From JANXQG01 sp037147235 (GTDB lineage: Bacteria > Planctomycetota > Planctomycetia > Pirellulales > Thermoguttaceae), in the NCBI GenBank assembly GCA_037147235.1, contig JBAWVO010000325.1, positions 1 to 7,127 of the forward strand: a DNA stretch of 7,127 nt. Reading direction: 5' to 3'. The notes under the pieces were generated by a model. The model ran no database searches. It was given only the letters and a program-made list of their open reading frames with translations, and was not told where the DNA came from. Position 1 is the stretch's first letter, and the number at the start of each line of letters is the position of its first letter. Position numbers and translations under genes: made by a program. Positions 1 to 6,520 of this stretch are shown in pieces.

Positions 1-10
1 TAGCAACCTC

Positions 11-67
11 GCTCGCGCTTCGGGTTAGTGTCAGTCTCAACCGCGAGCAGTATAAGCACTAAGCACT
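11..67. repeat. Intergenic inverted repeat and short tandem repeat downstream of nrdR
   Basis: GCTCGCG at 11-17 is the exact reverse complement of CGCGAGC at 42-48, giving a 7-bp stem with a 24-nt loop. Beside it the heptamer AAGCACT occurs twice in tandem (54-60 and 61-67) and runs into the nrdR stop codon. The stem lies just past the end of nrdR on the minus strand, so it could help end that transcript, but there is no T-run to make it a classic intrinsic terminator. The stretch TCGCTCGCGCTTCGGGTTAG resembles a dispersed intergenic repeat I recall from Pirellulaceae genomes. That identification is from memory only. Confidence 0.4.
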
Positions 68-548
68 AAGGCTTCTCACTGGCCTCTCGCCGCTTGGCTT
101 CGGCCAACATGGGCTTGAGTTCGTGGACGAAGTCATGCACATCTTCAAACCGCCGATAGACACTGGCAAAGCGGACATAGGCTACTTGGTCGATTTCGCG
201 TAGGTGCTTCATCACCAACTCGCCGACGTTGCGGCTTTCGATCTCGGGGTCCGAGTGACTTTCCAGTTCGTTCTGGACTGCCGTCACGATCGACTCGAGC
301 TGCGCGTCACTGATCGGCCGCTTCCAGCAGGCCAACTCCAGGCCTCGCTTGATCTTCGTACGGTCGAACGGCTGTCGCGTGCCATCTTTCTTGATGACTT
401 TGACGGACGCATCTTCGATCCGCTCGTAGGTGGTATAGCGGAGATTGCAATTTGAACATGCACGGCGGCGACGGATCGCAAACCCGTCGTGACTCGCTCG
501 CGAATCGATCACGCGGTCATCATCTTTATCGCAGACAGGACATTTCAT
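66..548 (-). CDS. nrdR: Transcriptional repressor NrdR (ribonucleotide reductase regulator)
   Basis: The 160-residue product matches the usual NrdR length of about 150-160. NrdR is a cytoplasmic repressor that senses ATP/dATP and binds NrdR boxes upstream of ribonucleotide reductase operons. The N-terminal zinc ribbon is complete, with Cys3, Cys6, Cys31 and Cys34 as two CxxC pairs (CPVC, CSNC), followed by the family-typical RYTTYER segment at about 37-43. An ATP-cone domain follows (about 48-138), beginning V-I-K-K-D-G and ending with the conserved block around AYVRFASVYRRF at 123-134. The reading frame stays open far upstream to 1082, but that part is antisense to the kinase gene. ATG 548 is chosen because it begins at the zinc ribbon and has AGGAG (554-558) five bases upstream. 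The gene is divergent from the kinase and no reductase gene is in view. I found no convincing NrdR box in its own promoter. The zinc ribbon, ATP cone and length make the call secure. Confidence 0.96.
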   Translation of the reverse strand: MKCPVCDKDDDRVIDSRASHDGFAIRRRRACSNCNLRYTTYERIEDASVKVIKKDGTRQPFDRTKIKRGLELACWKRPISDAQLESIVTAVQNELESHSDPEIESRNVGELVMKHLREIDQVAYVRFASVYRRFEDVHDFVHELKPMLAEAKRREASEKP

Positions 549-553
549 GAGGA

Positions 554-558
554 CTCCT
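554..558 (-). promoter_or_regulatory. Ribosome binding site of nrdR
   Basis: On the minus strand AGGAG lies five bases before ATG 548. It decides the start of nrdR against the much longer open frame that continues upstream through the kinase gene. Confidence 0.8.
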
Positions 559-600
559 AATGTTGCCTCTACGCGGTTTTTTTGTTTTGGGCTGCCACTG

Positions 601-629
601 ATTATCGTGGATAACCACCAGCTTGTCGA
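601..629 (-). promoter_or_regulatory. Predicted sigma70-type promoter for nrdR
   Basis: Reading the minus strand, TCGACA (629-624, 5 of 6 matches to TTGACA) is followed by exactly 17 bases and then GATAAT (606-601, 5 of 6 matches to TATAAT). Transcription would begin near 594, leaving a leader of about 45 nt that contains the AGGAG site. The -35 hexamer overlaps that of the oppositely directed kinase promoter. The call rests on matches to consensus only. Confidence 0.55.
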
Positions 630-651
630 TAAGGTAACGTAAGAGTATACT
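623..651 (+). promoter_or_regulatory. Predicted sigma70-type promoter for the Ser/Thr kinase gene
   Basis: TTGTCG (623-628, 4 of 6 matches to TTGACA), a 17-base spacer and TATACT (646-651, 5 of 6 matches to TATAAT) face the kinase gene. Transcription would begin near 658, giving a leader of only about 26 nt before TTG 684. That fits the absence of a clear Shine-Dalgarno sequence there. An imperfect palindrome, TTATCG (602-607) with CGATAA (627-632), spans both -35 elements and could bind a regulator. Confidence 0.55.
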
Positions 652-683
652 AGGGAAATCCGTTCCTTTGTCGCCGAATCCCA

Positions 684-2168
684 TTGAATACCCGTCATCT
701 GAATTTTGAGAAATGCGCCCTGACCAGCGGGTTGCTGTCTGCCCAGCAACTTGAAGAGGCCCGTCTGGCTTTGCGTAATGGCGACAACGGTCAGGTGGTG
801 ACCGCTCCCACGGACCAGGAACTCTCGGAAAAGATTGTCGCGTTGGGGCTTTTGAACGCTTGGCAGGTCAAACAATTGCTCGACGGCCGAACCAAGTTCA
901 CACTCGGTGCCTACCGCATCATCGACTCGCTCGGCCAAGGGGGAATGGGACATGTCTTCAAAGGCGAGGATCCAATCCTCAATCGGGTTGTCGCCATCAA
1001 GGTTCTTCCTCGCGACAAATCGACGCCGGAGGCGATTGCCAATTTTACCCGTGAAATCCAGGCCCTCAGCAGTTTGAACCATCCAAAGCTGGTCCGAGCT
1101 GTCGACGCAGGCATTGATGGCAATGTGAATTTTCTGGTCACGGAATACGTGCCGGGCTGCGATCTGCGGAAACTAGTCCGCCGCAACGGCCCGTTGAGCA
1201 TGGAGGCGGCGGCCAACATCATTTCGCAGGTTGCCGAAGGGCTCCACCATGCCCACCAACAGGGCATTGTGCATCGCGACGTGAAGCCGGGTAATGTGCT
1301 GGTCACGCCGGAAGGCGACGCCAAGTTGTCGGACCTCGGCTTGGCCGGCCCCATGTATTCTTCCACAGCCGCCCAGGACCCACGCTACGGCAAGATCGTC
1401 GGCACCGCCGATTACCTTTCGCCTGACCATATCCTTTCGCCCTGGAACCCGGTGCCGGCATGGGATATTTACTCGCTAGGCTGCACGCTCTACTACGCGG
1501 TAACGGGCAAAGTGCCGTTCCCCGGCGGCACGACGTCGGACAAGGCCCGAGCCCATTGCAGCTTAAAACCTCTGGACCCTCGGCAATTGAATCATCAACT
1601 AAGCAACGTGTTTGTCGACGTGGTGGCCGACATGATGGCCAAGGATCCCGCCCAACGGGTTGCGTCACCCTTGGCCGTCATCGACCGCTTGGCGCCCTGG
1701 GCGAAAGAATTTCAGAACCAGCGGCAATCAATCGCTTTGGGCGGTCCCCTAGCACCGCCGATTACGGAGAAGCTGGTCTTGGCGTCCGTCATGGCGATCA
1801 CACCAACGGAGCCGTTGGGTCCGCCTGAACCACCGCCCGTGTCGTCACTGCCGCCCGACGATCAGCGGTTCTTGGCGCCAGTCGTTCCCCCGCCGGTCAT
1901 TGCCCAGCCCATTACGGGATGGGAATGGAACAACTCCCCGGGAGGCGATTCTCCGCCGTTGACGATGGATGCACTTTTGCGAGACACCTTGCCGGACTTG
2001 CCTGCGGGCCTTGAGGGGCCTTCGGATAGCGAAGTCAGCATGAGTCTGGTTGTCGATCCACCTCGGCGGATACCGATCGGGCTGCTCGTGGCATTGGTTT
2101 TGGCGCCGATCGTATTGGCGGGCATCGGGTTGGTGGTGGCCTGGATTTTCAATGTCGCGTCGTTCTAA
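684..2168 (+). CDS. Membrane-anchored Ser/Thr protein kinase (planctomycete Hanks type)
   Basis: This 494-residue protein has four parts. Residues 1-70 form the helical region common in planctomycete kinases (L-N-A-W-Q-V-K-Q-L-L at 57-66). Residues 75 to about 340 are a full Hanks-type kinase: glycine loop GQGGMG (84-89), Lys106 in VAIK, Glu124 in helix C, catalytic HRDVKPGN (197-204), DLG (217-219) for the metal-binding DFG, and GTADYLSP (240-247) in the activation segment. Residues 350-460 are a proline-rich linker. Residues 463-490 are a hydrophobic helix followed by only about four residues. All catalytic residues are present, so activity is likely. The usual APE motif is replaced by S-P-D. 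The kinase should sit in the cytoplasm held by a C-terminal anchor, with no outer sensor domain, unlike PknB. The start is TTG 684: an in-frame TAG at 651-653 leaves little room upstream and no ATG or GTG lies near. No substrate can be inferred from the neighbours. Confidence 0.93.
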   Translation: MNTRHLNFEKCALTSGLLSAQQLEEARLALRNGDNGQVVTAPTDQELSEKIVALGLLNAWQVKQLLDGRTKFTLGAYRIIDSLGQGGMGHVFKGEDPILNRVVAIKVLPRDKSTPEAIANFTREIQALSSLNHPKLVRAVDAGIDGNVNFLVTEYVPGCDLRKLVRRNGPLSMEAAANIISQVAEGLHHAHQQGIVHRDVKPGNVLVTPEGDAKLSDLGLAGPMYSSTAAQDPRYGKIVGTADYLSPDHILSPWNPVPAWDIYSLGCTLYYAVTGKVPFPGGTTSDKARAHCSLKPLDPRQLNHQLSNVFVDVVADMMAKDPAQRVASPLAVIDRLAPWAKEFQNQRQSIALGGPLAPPITEKLVLASVMAITPTEPLGPPEPPPVSSLPPDDQRFLAPVVPPPVIAQPITGWEWNNSPGGDSPPLTMDALLRDTLPDLPAGLEGPSDSEVSMSLVVDPPRRIPIGLLVALVLAPIVLAGIGLVVAWIFNVASF

Positions 2169-2220
2169 AGAGTCAGGCATGACAAGGGTGAGGATCGGCG
2201 CATCAATAAGTGTCGCAAGA

Positions 2221-2250
2221 AAAGTAGCAGGCACACTCCGTGTGCCGTCT
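2221..2250. repeat. Short palindrome, probable dispersed planctomycete repeat
   Basis: GGCACAC (2230-2236), loop TCC and GTGTGCC (2240-2246) form a perfect 7-bp hairpin 62 bases after the kinase stop codon. The surrounding AAAGTAGCAGGCACACTCCG resembles a palindromic repeat I recall as scattered through Pirellulaceae intergenic regions, where its translation (A-G-T-L-R-V-P-S) often appears in spurious small proteins. It may also stop or stabilise the kinase transcript, though it lacks a T-tract. The hairpin is certain from the sequence. The family identity is from memory. Confidence 0.5.
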
Positions 2251-2342
2251 GCCCCGCTCGGCAAATGCGCAAAACACGACAGTTACTAGTGCGCCGGTCC
2301 TAAGAACCCCGTGAAGGGTTATCCCAAAAGAAACCGAAAAAC

Positions 2343-5192
2343 ATGAAAAAGTTTATTGCCCAAACCCTGCTCTGTGCCGCCCTCGCGCTGCCTGCCATCG
2401 CCTTCGGGCAGCCTGCGGATCCCGACCCGCTCGGCGTCCTCCTCAAGCCGATCCCCGATAAACTGGTGGTGCTCACCTTCGACGATGGCCCCGCCAGCGG
2501 CTATACGGTCGTGGCACCCATTCTGAAATCGCATGGATTCAACGGTTCATTCTACGTCTGCGACTTCGATTCGTTCAAGACACGCAAGGACTGGTACATG
2601 ACCTGGCGGCAGATGAAGGAGTTGGCCGATGAGGGCTTTGAAATAGGCAACCACTCCGCGGGTCATGGCTCGGGTTTTGATGCCATGATGAAGATGGAGG
2701 ATGAACTGCTGGCGAACCATGTTCCCAAACCGACAACCATCGCCTGGCCGCTCCATCAGGCGAATGCGAATGCCTCCCCCGACCTGGTGGCGGACGGATA
2801 TGTTTTCGCACGGGGCGGCCACAACCGCCCCTACCGGCCGACGGTGGACAACCCCTTCGAGATCCCCTCCATGTGGTGCGATAATCTCGAGGGTTTCGTC
2901 AAGATGGTGCGACAGGCGGCTGGCGGCAAGATAGTAACCATCTGCTACCATGGGGTGCCGGATATGGAGCATCCCCCCGTTTCCCTGGCCCCAGAGGTCT
3001 TCAAGGTGCAGATGCAGTACCTGAAGGACAATGATTACAAGGTCATCGCCCTGCGCGATCTGGCCGAGTATATCGATCCGGTGAAAGCTGCGAGGCTGCC
3101 GCCGACGGCGCATGGATTCAAGGATGCAGGCCCCCTGGTTCTGGCGGGGGAGAAGAAACCATGCAGTGTCGTCAACCTGGCGAAACCTGAAGTCAAGGAA
3201 GTTAAGAATGGGCGGAAAATGCCTGAGCATCAGGCTACGGAGAAGCCGCTGGCCCCATTGGGAGAGGTGAAGCCTATCGACAACAGTCGTCCAAATGTCT
3301 TCACCTGGAGCAAGGCGGAGGTCGGGAAATGGAGCGATGCTGCAAGGTGGTCGAATAATCTGAACAGCGTATCCGCGCCGCTTGCCGGTGGCCAGGCGGA
3401 CTATGTTGTCCATTTCAAGCAGCGCGGCTCCTGTGCCGTCACAAATGATCTGAATGCGGGTTTTCTGTTCAACCGGCTCATCCTGGGCGATGGCTGTGGG
3501 GGTATGACCGTGAGCGGCAACGGCATCACGTTCACCAAGGACCGTGCCAATGGCGTTCCGCCGGCGATCATTGCGGGCAAGTGCCAAAGGGTCGATTTCA
3601 ACGTGCCGGTAAATCTCAAGGATGATCTTCAGGTGAATACGTCTTCTGATCGAGATCCCAATTGCTTCATCACCTTCAATGAGGCGATCTCCGGTCCGTG
3701 TGCCCTGATTCTCAACAGCCGTGGTGAGTCCGACATCGCCAGAGTCAACTTCCATGATGTGCATTTCGGCATCCTGCAAATCAATAATACCAACACCTAT
3801 CGTGGTGGAACCCGCATCAACGGCGGCAAGATAATCGTGAGGAAAAATGATGGGTTGGGAACAGGCCCCATAACACTCGATAATTTCGGCACGTTGTGCT
3901 CCGAGGGTATCCTGGCCAACCCACTGACGGTCAACACCGGAACACTCTTCCACGGCTCTTTAAGTGGCCCCGTTCAATTGAACGGAATCGCCCGATTCAT
4001 CGGCAACTGCACTATTTCCGGTGAAATGAGCGGAGCCGGCGGCTTCACCATGCTTGGCACCAACGGGACCTACCTCAATATCGTGCCGGGGGGTATCGTG
4101 ACCCTCCGTGGTGCCAACACCTACAGCGGTCCGACCGAGGTCTTTCCGGGCACCCTAATCGTGAAAAAGGCTGCGGGGCTTTACCATGGCGATACCGCGA
4201 AATGGACACCAACAAACATTACCGTGCATCAGGCGGCCACCCTGCGACTTAGTGTCGGTGGCTCGGGCGAATTCACCGGCGAGCAGATCTCGGCACTACT
4301 TGCGAACCTCACAACAGGTGTAAACGACAATGGATTGATGGGCGGCTCGTTTCTCTGCCTCGATACCGCCAATGCCAAGGATACCGTCATCGTCTCGGCT
4401 GACATTTCCGACTCGAAAGGTCCGGGCGGTGGCGCGTTCCTCATCAGGAAATGCGGTCTCGGTACCATGCAGCTTTCAGGCAAGAACACCTATTCCGGCC
4501 AGACGGTCCTGGAAGAAGGCGCGCTGAGCGTCTCGTCATTCAACAGCTTCACCCAAGGAAATCGTAAGGCCGGCAGCAGTCTGGGAGTGCCGATGGATAT
4601 CGAGGCTGGCGAGATGGTCATGGGTGCGGAAGGGAAGGATGGTGATTGCGCCCTGATCTATACCGGCCCGGGCGAAACATCCGACCGCGTGATCAATCTT
4701 GCAGGAAGGAATTCAGCCGTCGCGTTCGATCAATCCGGTAAAGGATTGTTGAAACTCACCAGTCCATTTGTGATCTCGGGCTATGGTGCCGGCAAGACCA
4801 TCGTCCTCAAGGGCGATACGGCCGGCACAGGCGAGATCGCGGGAAATATCTGCAATCCGTATGATCGCGCCGGCAAGGCGACTACCTCCGTTGCCAAATC
4901 CGGCACCGGCATCTGGATACTCTCCGGTACGAACACCTACACCGGCCCTACCAAGGTCGCCGGCGGCGTGCTCGCCTGCCCCAAGGCCGCCGCGCTGGGG
5001 GGTGGTGCCCTCGACATCAGCACTGGGGCCAAACTCCAACTGAACTACACCGGCACCCGCAAGATCGCCGCATTGACACTCAACGGTGGTATCGCGCGAG
5101 CCGCCGGCAGTTACGGTTCCACCGCCTCGCCGGCAACCCACAAAGACGACACCTGCTTCTCCGGCCCCGGTACAGTGACGGTGGCCCCATAA
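2343..5192 (+). CDS. Secreted polysaccharide deacetylase (CE4/NodB) fused to a PATR beta-helix tail
   Basis: The 949-residue product begins with a Sec signal peptide (MKK, hydrophobic core to about 20, likely cleaved near residue 20-23), which supports ATG 2343 although no good ribosome site precedes it. Residues 38-245 are a NodB-homology domain. TFDDGP (45-50) carries the catalytic and metal Asp pair, HSAGH (104-108) supplies the metal histidines, RPY (162-164) fits motif 3, and CYHG with His203 fits motif 5. CE4 enzymes remove N- or O-acetyl groups from peptidoglycan, chitin-like polymers or xylan; the substrate here is unknown. A charged, proline-rich linker (245-315) leads to an F-T-W-S/R-W-S start typical of autotransporter-associated proteins. 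Four N-T-Y-x-G-x-T repeats follow (484-490, 592-598, 715-721, 864-870), with a C-terminal A-G-S-Y-G-S ... F-S-G-P-G-T-V-T-V block. No outer-membrane barrel or sorting tail is visible, so the anchoring route is unclear. About 15 cysteines are spread through the protein, many for a secreted beta-helix. The gene appears to stand alone. Confidence 0.9.
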   Translation: MKKFIAQTLLCAALALPAIAFGQPADPDPLGVLLKPIPDKLVVLTFDDGPASGYTVVAPILKSHGFNGSFYVCDFDSFKTRKDWYMTWRQMKELADEGFEIGNHSAGHGSGFDAMMKMEDELLANHVPKPTTIAWPLHQANANASPDLVADGYVFARGGHNRPYRPTVDNPFEIPSMWCDNLEGFVKMVRQAAGGKIVTICYHGVPDMEHPPVSLAPEVFKVQMQYLKDNDYKVIALRDLAEYIDPVKAARLPPTAHGFKDAGPLVLAGEKKPCSVVNLAKPEVKEVKNGRKMPEHQATEKPLAPLGEVKPIDNSRPNVFTWSKAEVGKWSDAARWSNNLNSVSAPLAGGQADYVVHFKQRGSCAVTNDLNAGFLFNRLILGDGCGGMTVSGNGITFTKDRANGVPPAIIAGKCQRVDFNVPVNLKDDLQVNTSSDRDPNCFITFNEAISGPCALILNSRGESDIARVNFHDVHFGILQINNTNTYRGGTRINGGKIIVRKNDGLGTGPITLDNFGTLCSEGILANPLTVNTGTLFHGSLSGPVQLNGIARFIGNCTISGEMSGAGGFTMLGTNGTYLNIVPGGIVTLRGANTYSGPTEVFPGTLIVKKAAGLYHGDTAKWTPTNITVHQAATLRLSVGGSGEFTGEQISALLANLTTGVNDNGLMGGSFLCLDTANAKDTVIVSADISDSKGPGGGAFLIRKCGLGTMQLSGKNTYSGQTVLEEGALSVSSFNSFTQGNRKAGSSLGVPMDIEAGEMVMGAEGKDGDCALIYTGPGETSDRVINLAGRNSAVAFDQSGKGLLKLTSPFVISGYGAGKTIVLKGDTAGTGEIAGNICNPYDRAGKATTSVAKSGTGIWILSGTNTYTGPTKVAGGVLACPKAAALGGGALDISTGAKLQLNYTGTRKIAALTLNGGIARAAGSYGSTASPATHKDDTCFSGPGTVTVAP

Positions 5193-5200
5193 GGATCGCC

Positions 5201-5318
5201 CCTCTGCGTCCTCTGCGGTCAATCCCCTGTCCTCAAAAAAATTCACCGCAAAAGAACACAGAGAACGCGAAAGAACAAAATCTTTCTCTTGCGCTCTTTG
5301 TACCCTCTCGCGGTGAAT
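5201..5318. repeat. Degenerate CCGCAGAG/ACGCAGAG-type repeats forming a 78-nt inverted repeat
   Basis: Three related copies lie after the deacetylase gene. The first (5201-5219, minus orientation) contains two tandem nonamers CTCTGCGTC and CTCTGCGGT. The second (5241-5279, plus) begins ATTCACCGC. The third (5280-5318, minus) ends GCGGTGAAT. Copies two and three pair as a hairpin with 27 of 39 positions complementary and a perfect 9-bp outer stem. Most mismatches are A/G, which become G-U pairs in RNA read from the minus strand, raising pairing to about 35 of 39. Similar repeats are, as far as I recall, widespread in Planctomycetes and Verrucomicrobia intergenic DNA. A role in ending the convergent transcripts is possible. 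Confidence 0.6.
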
Positions 5319-5336
5319 CCTAATCAATTCTTTCGA

Positions 5337-5414
5337 CGGAAAAATGAGGGACGATTCAGGGCTGAAAGCCTGCCCCATTAGGATGCCATTATGCCTCAAT
5401 CCCTCAGTTTTCCG
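5337..5414 (-). terminator. Possible 3' stem-loop/terminator of the KAS III-like gene
   Basis: CGGAAAAATGAGGGA (5337-5351) and TCCCTCAGTTTTCCG (5400-5414) are complementary at 14 of 15 positions across a 48-nt spacer. The spacer contains a smaller hairpin (CAGGGCTGAAAGCCTG, 5357-5372). The right arm overlaps the TGA stop (5406-5404) of the KAS III-like gene, so on its transcript the stem forms exactly at the end of the coding region. The distal arm carries a run of five T on the minus strand. The loop is long for a classic intrinsic terminator, so an mRNA-stabilising structure or a mobile repeat is equally possible. Confidence 0.4.
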
Positions 5415-6513
5415 CATGGTGATGCGATTCGGTGGTCTGCAGGATGATGCATCCTTGCGATAGCTTGGCGTCGCCAGGGTGTCCGACTCCTGCGGTTGGG
5501 CAAACGATGGTGCCTTGGAGTCGGTCCCAGGTTTTCCGCAAGGCATAGGGAACGGAGCAGGAACTGACGTTGCCAACGTCACCCGTCAACCCATTAATCA
5601 CTTCTCCGCGGATGCCGATCTCCTCCAATTTCATTGCCGTGAAACGGACGATGCCTGTCCCCGCTTGATGCGGCACAAAAAACTGAACCTCTTCGGGCCG
5701 GATACTCATTCCGCGGAGTGCCTTGGCAGTTGCGCTGGCCATGGCACGGGGCGCGGCGTCGGCAATCCCAAGTCCGTTGAGCGAGAACACCAGCCGACGC
5801 GAGGTAGAGCTTCTTCCCCCCTCGGGCGTGGGCACGACGGCGTTTTCCTGGAGATGGTAGTCGAAAAATACCCCTTCGGCTGCCCGCATCTCCGCCTTGG
5901 CAAGAACCAGATCGAAGTGTACCGGATGTTTCTCGCTGCCAATCGGGGAAAGGATCGTGGCCGTGGCCAGATCGCCGAAAAGGGGAGCCGTTTGCTTACA
6001 GCCGTAGTCCGTAATGCGGCTGATGCGACTCGCTGTGACGACCAAAATAAATTGGTTCTGCCGGAGGCGCATTGAGGGGATGATTTGTCGATGAACGATC
6101 GCGAGGGCTTTACTGTAACCGCTACAGCCCCAGTTGATTCCGTGTACTTGCTTGGCCGGAATACCGAGCCGGCGCACGAATTCCCGTGCTGCGTGGTTGG
6201 TGGATTTCAGCCAGTCTTGTTGCTCGTCGAGGTATTCCCGAGCAACATCACCCGGCACGATCGAAGGCGATACAAAGACCACTGCCGCGCAGTCCTGCAA
6301 GTCGCAGTGTACCTCGCGCTGGAGGTTCTCGACCGCCCGAATTCCAATCGCCACCTCGTCTTCCATTGAGATGTGGCGCGATAGGATGCCCGTGTGCTGT
6401 ACAAATTTGCGCGGCAGAATGTCTGAAAACCAGTCATTCCCCAACATCCATGGCGGTTCGTAGGTGGAGATTGCCGAGATGCCGATCGTCTGTGGATGTA
6501 CCGCTCGGATCAT
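5404..6513 (-). CDS. Beta-ketoacyl-ACP synthase III-like protein (FabH/thiolase fold)
   Basis: The 369-residue product belongs to the KAS III branch of the thiolase superfamily, whose members condense an acyl-CoA with malonyl-ACP or a related acyl group. The full catalytic triad is visible: Cys130 in NWGCSG, His282 in VPHQAG, and Asn315 in DVGNVSS. Other landmarks are the fold-typical FGDLATATIL (179-188) and a C-terminal glycine-rich AGVGHPGD (341-348). It is some 40-50 residues longer than typical FabH and its flanking sequences are divergent, so it may be a specialised condensing enzyme (OleA- or polyketide-starter-like) rather than the housekeeping FabH. The frame could begin at TTG 6591, but ATG 6513 is preferred: GAAAGG sits seven bases upstream and the protein then starts just before the first strand (Q-T-I-G-I-S-A-I). 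No acyl carrier protein or other fatty-acid synthesis gene is in view. The piece upstream on the same strand is a beta-oxidation-type dehydrogenase, so a joint acyl-chain role is conceivable. Confidence 0.9.
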   Translation of the reverse strand: MIRAVHPQTIGISAISTYEPPWMLGNDWFSDILPRKFVQHTGILSRHISMEDEVAIGIRAVENLQREVHCDLQDCAAVVFVSPSIVPGDVAREYLDEQQDWLKSTNHAAREFVRRLGIPAKQVHGINWGCSGYSKALAIVHRQIIPSMRLRQNQFILVVTASRISRITDYGCKQTAPLFGDLATATILSPIGSEKHPVHFDLVLAKAEMRAAEGVFFDYHLQENAVVPTPEGGRSSTSRRLVFSLNGLGIADAAPRAMASATAKALRGMSIRPEEVQFFVPHQAGTGIVRFTAMKLEEIGIRGEVINGLTGDVGNVSSCSVPYALRKTWDRLQGTIVCPTAGVGHPGDAKLSQGCIILQTTESHHHAEN

Positions 6514-6520
6514 GCTTGCG

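Noticed and set aside
549..1082. N-terminal extension of nrdR by 178 codons to an upstream start at 1082
   Set aside because: The zinc ribbon that always begins NrdR starts at ATG 548, which has its own ribosome site. The extension is antisense to the kinase domain and crosses both predicted promoters.
2179..2289. Small 36-codon gene from ATG 2179 in the kinase-deacetylase spacer
   Set aside because: There is no ribosome site, and the translation is that of the palindromic repeat it crosses. The peptide has no signal, helix or other feature.
2547..3953. 468-codon open frame on the minus strand, antisense to the deacetylase gene
   Set aside because: It lies wholly opposite conserved NodB and repeat coding sequence. 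Its translation shows no recognisable motif or domain, and long antisense frames are expected in GC-rich genes.
4713..5582. 289-codon minus-strand frame overlapping the ends of the deacetylase and KAS III-like genes
   Set aside because: It is antisense to the conserved C-terminal repeat block, runs through the intergenic repeats, and overlaps the KAS III-like gene in another frame. There is no motif support.
5479..6075. 198-codon plus-strand frame inside the KAS III-like gene
   Set aside because: It is antisense to the region encoding the catalytic His and Asn of the synthase, with no family resemblance.
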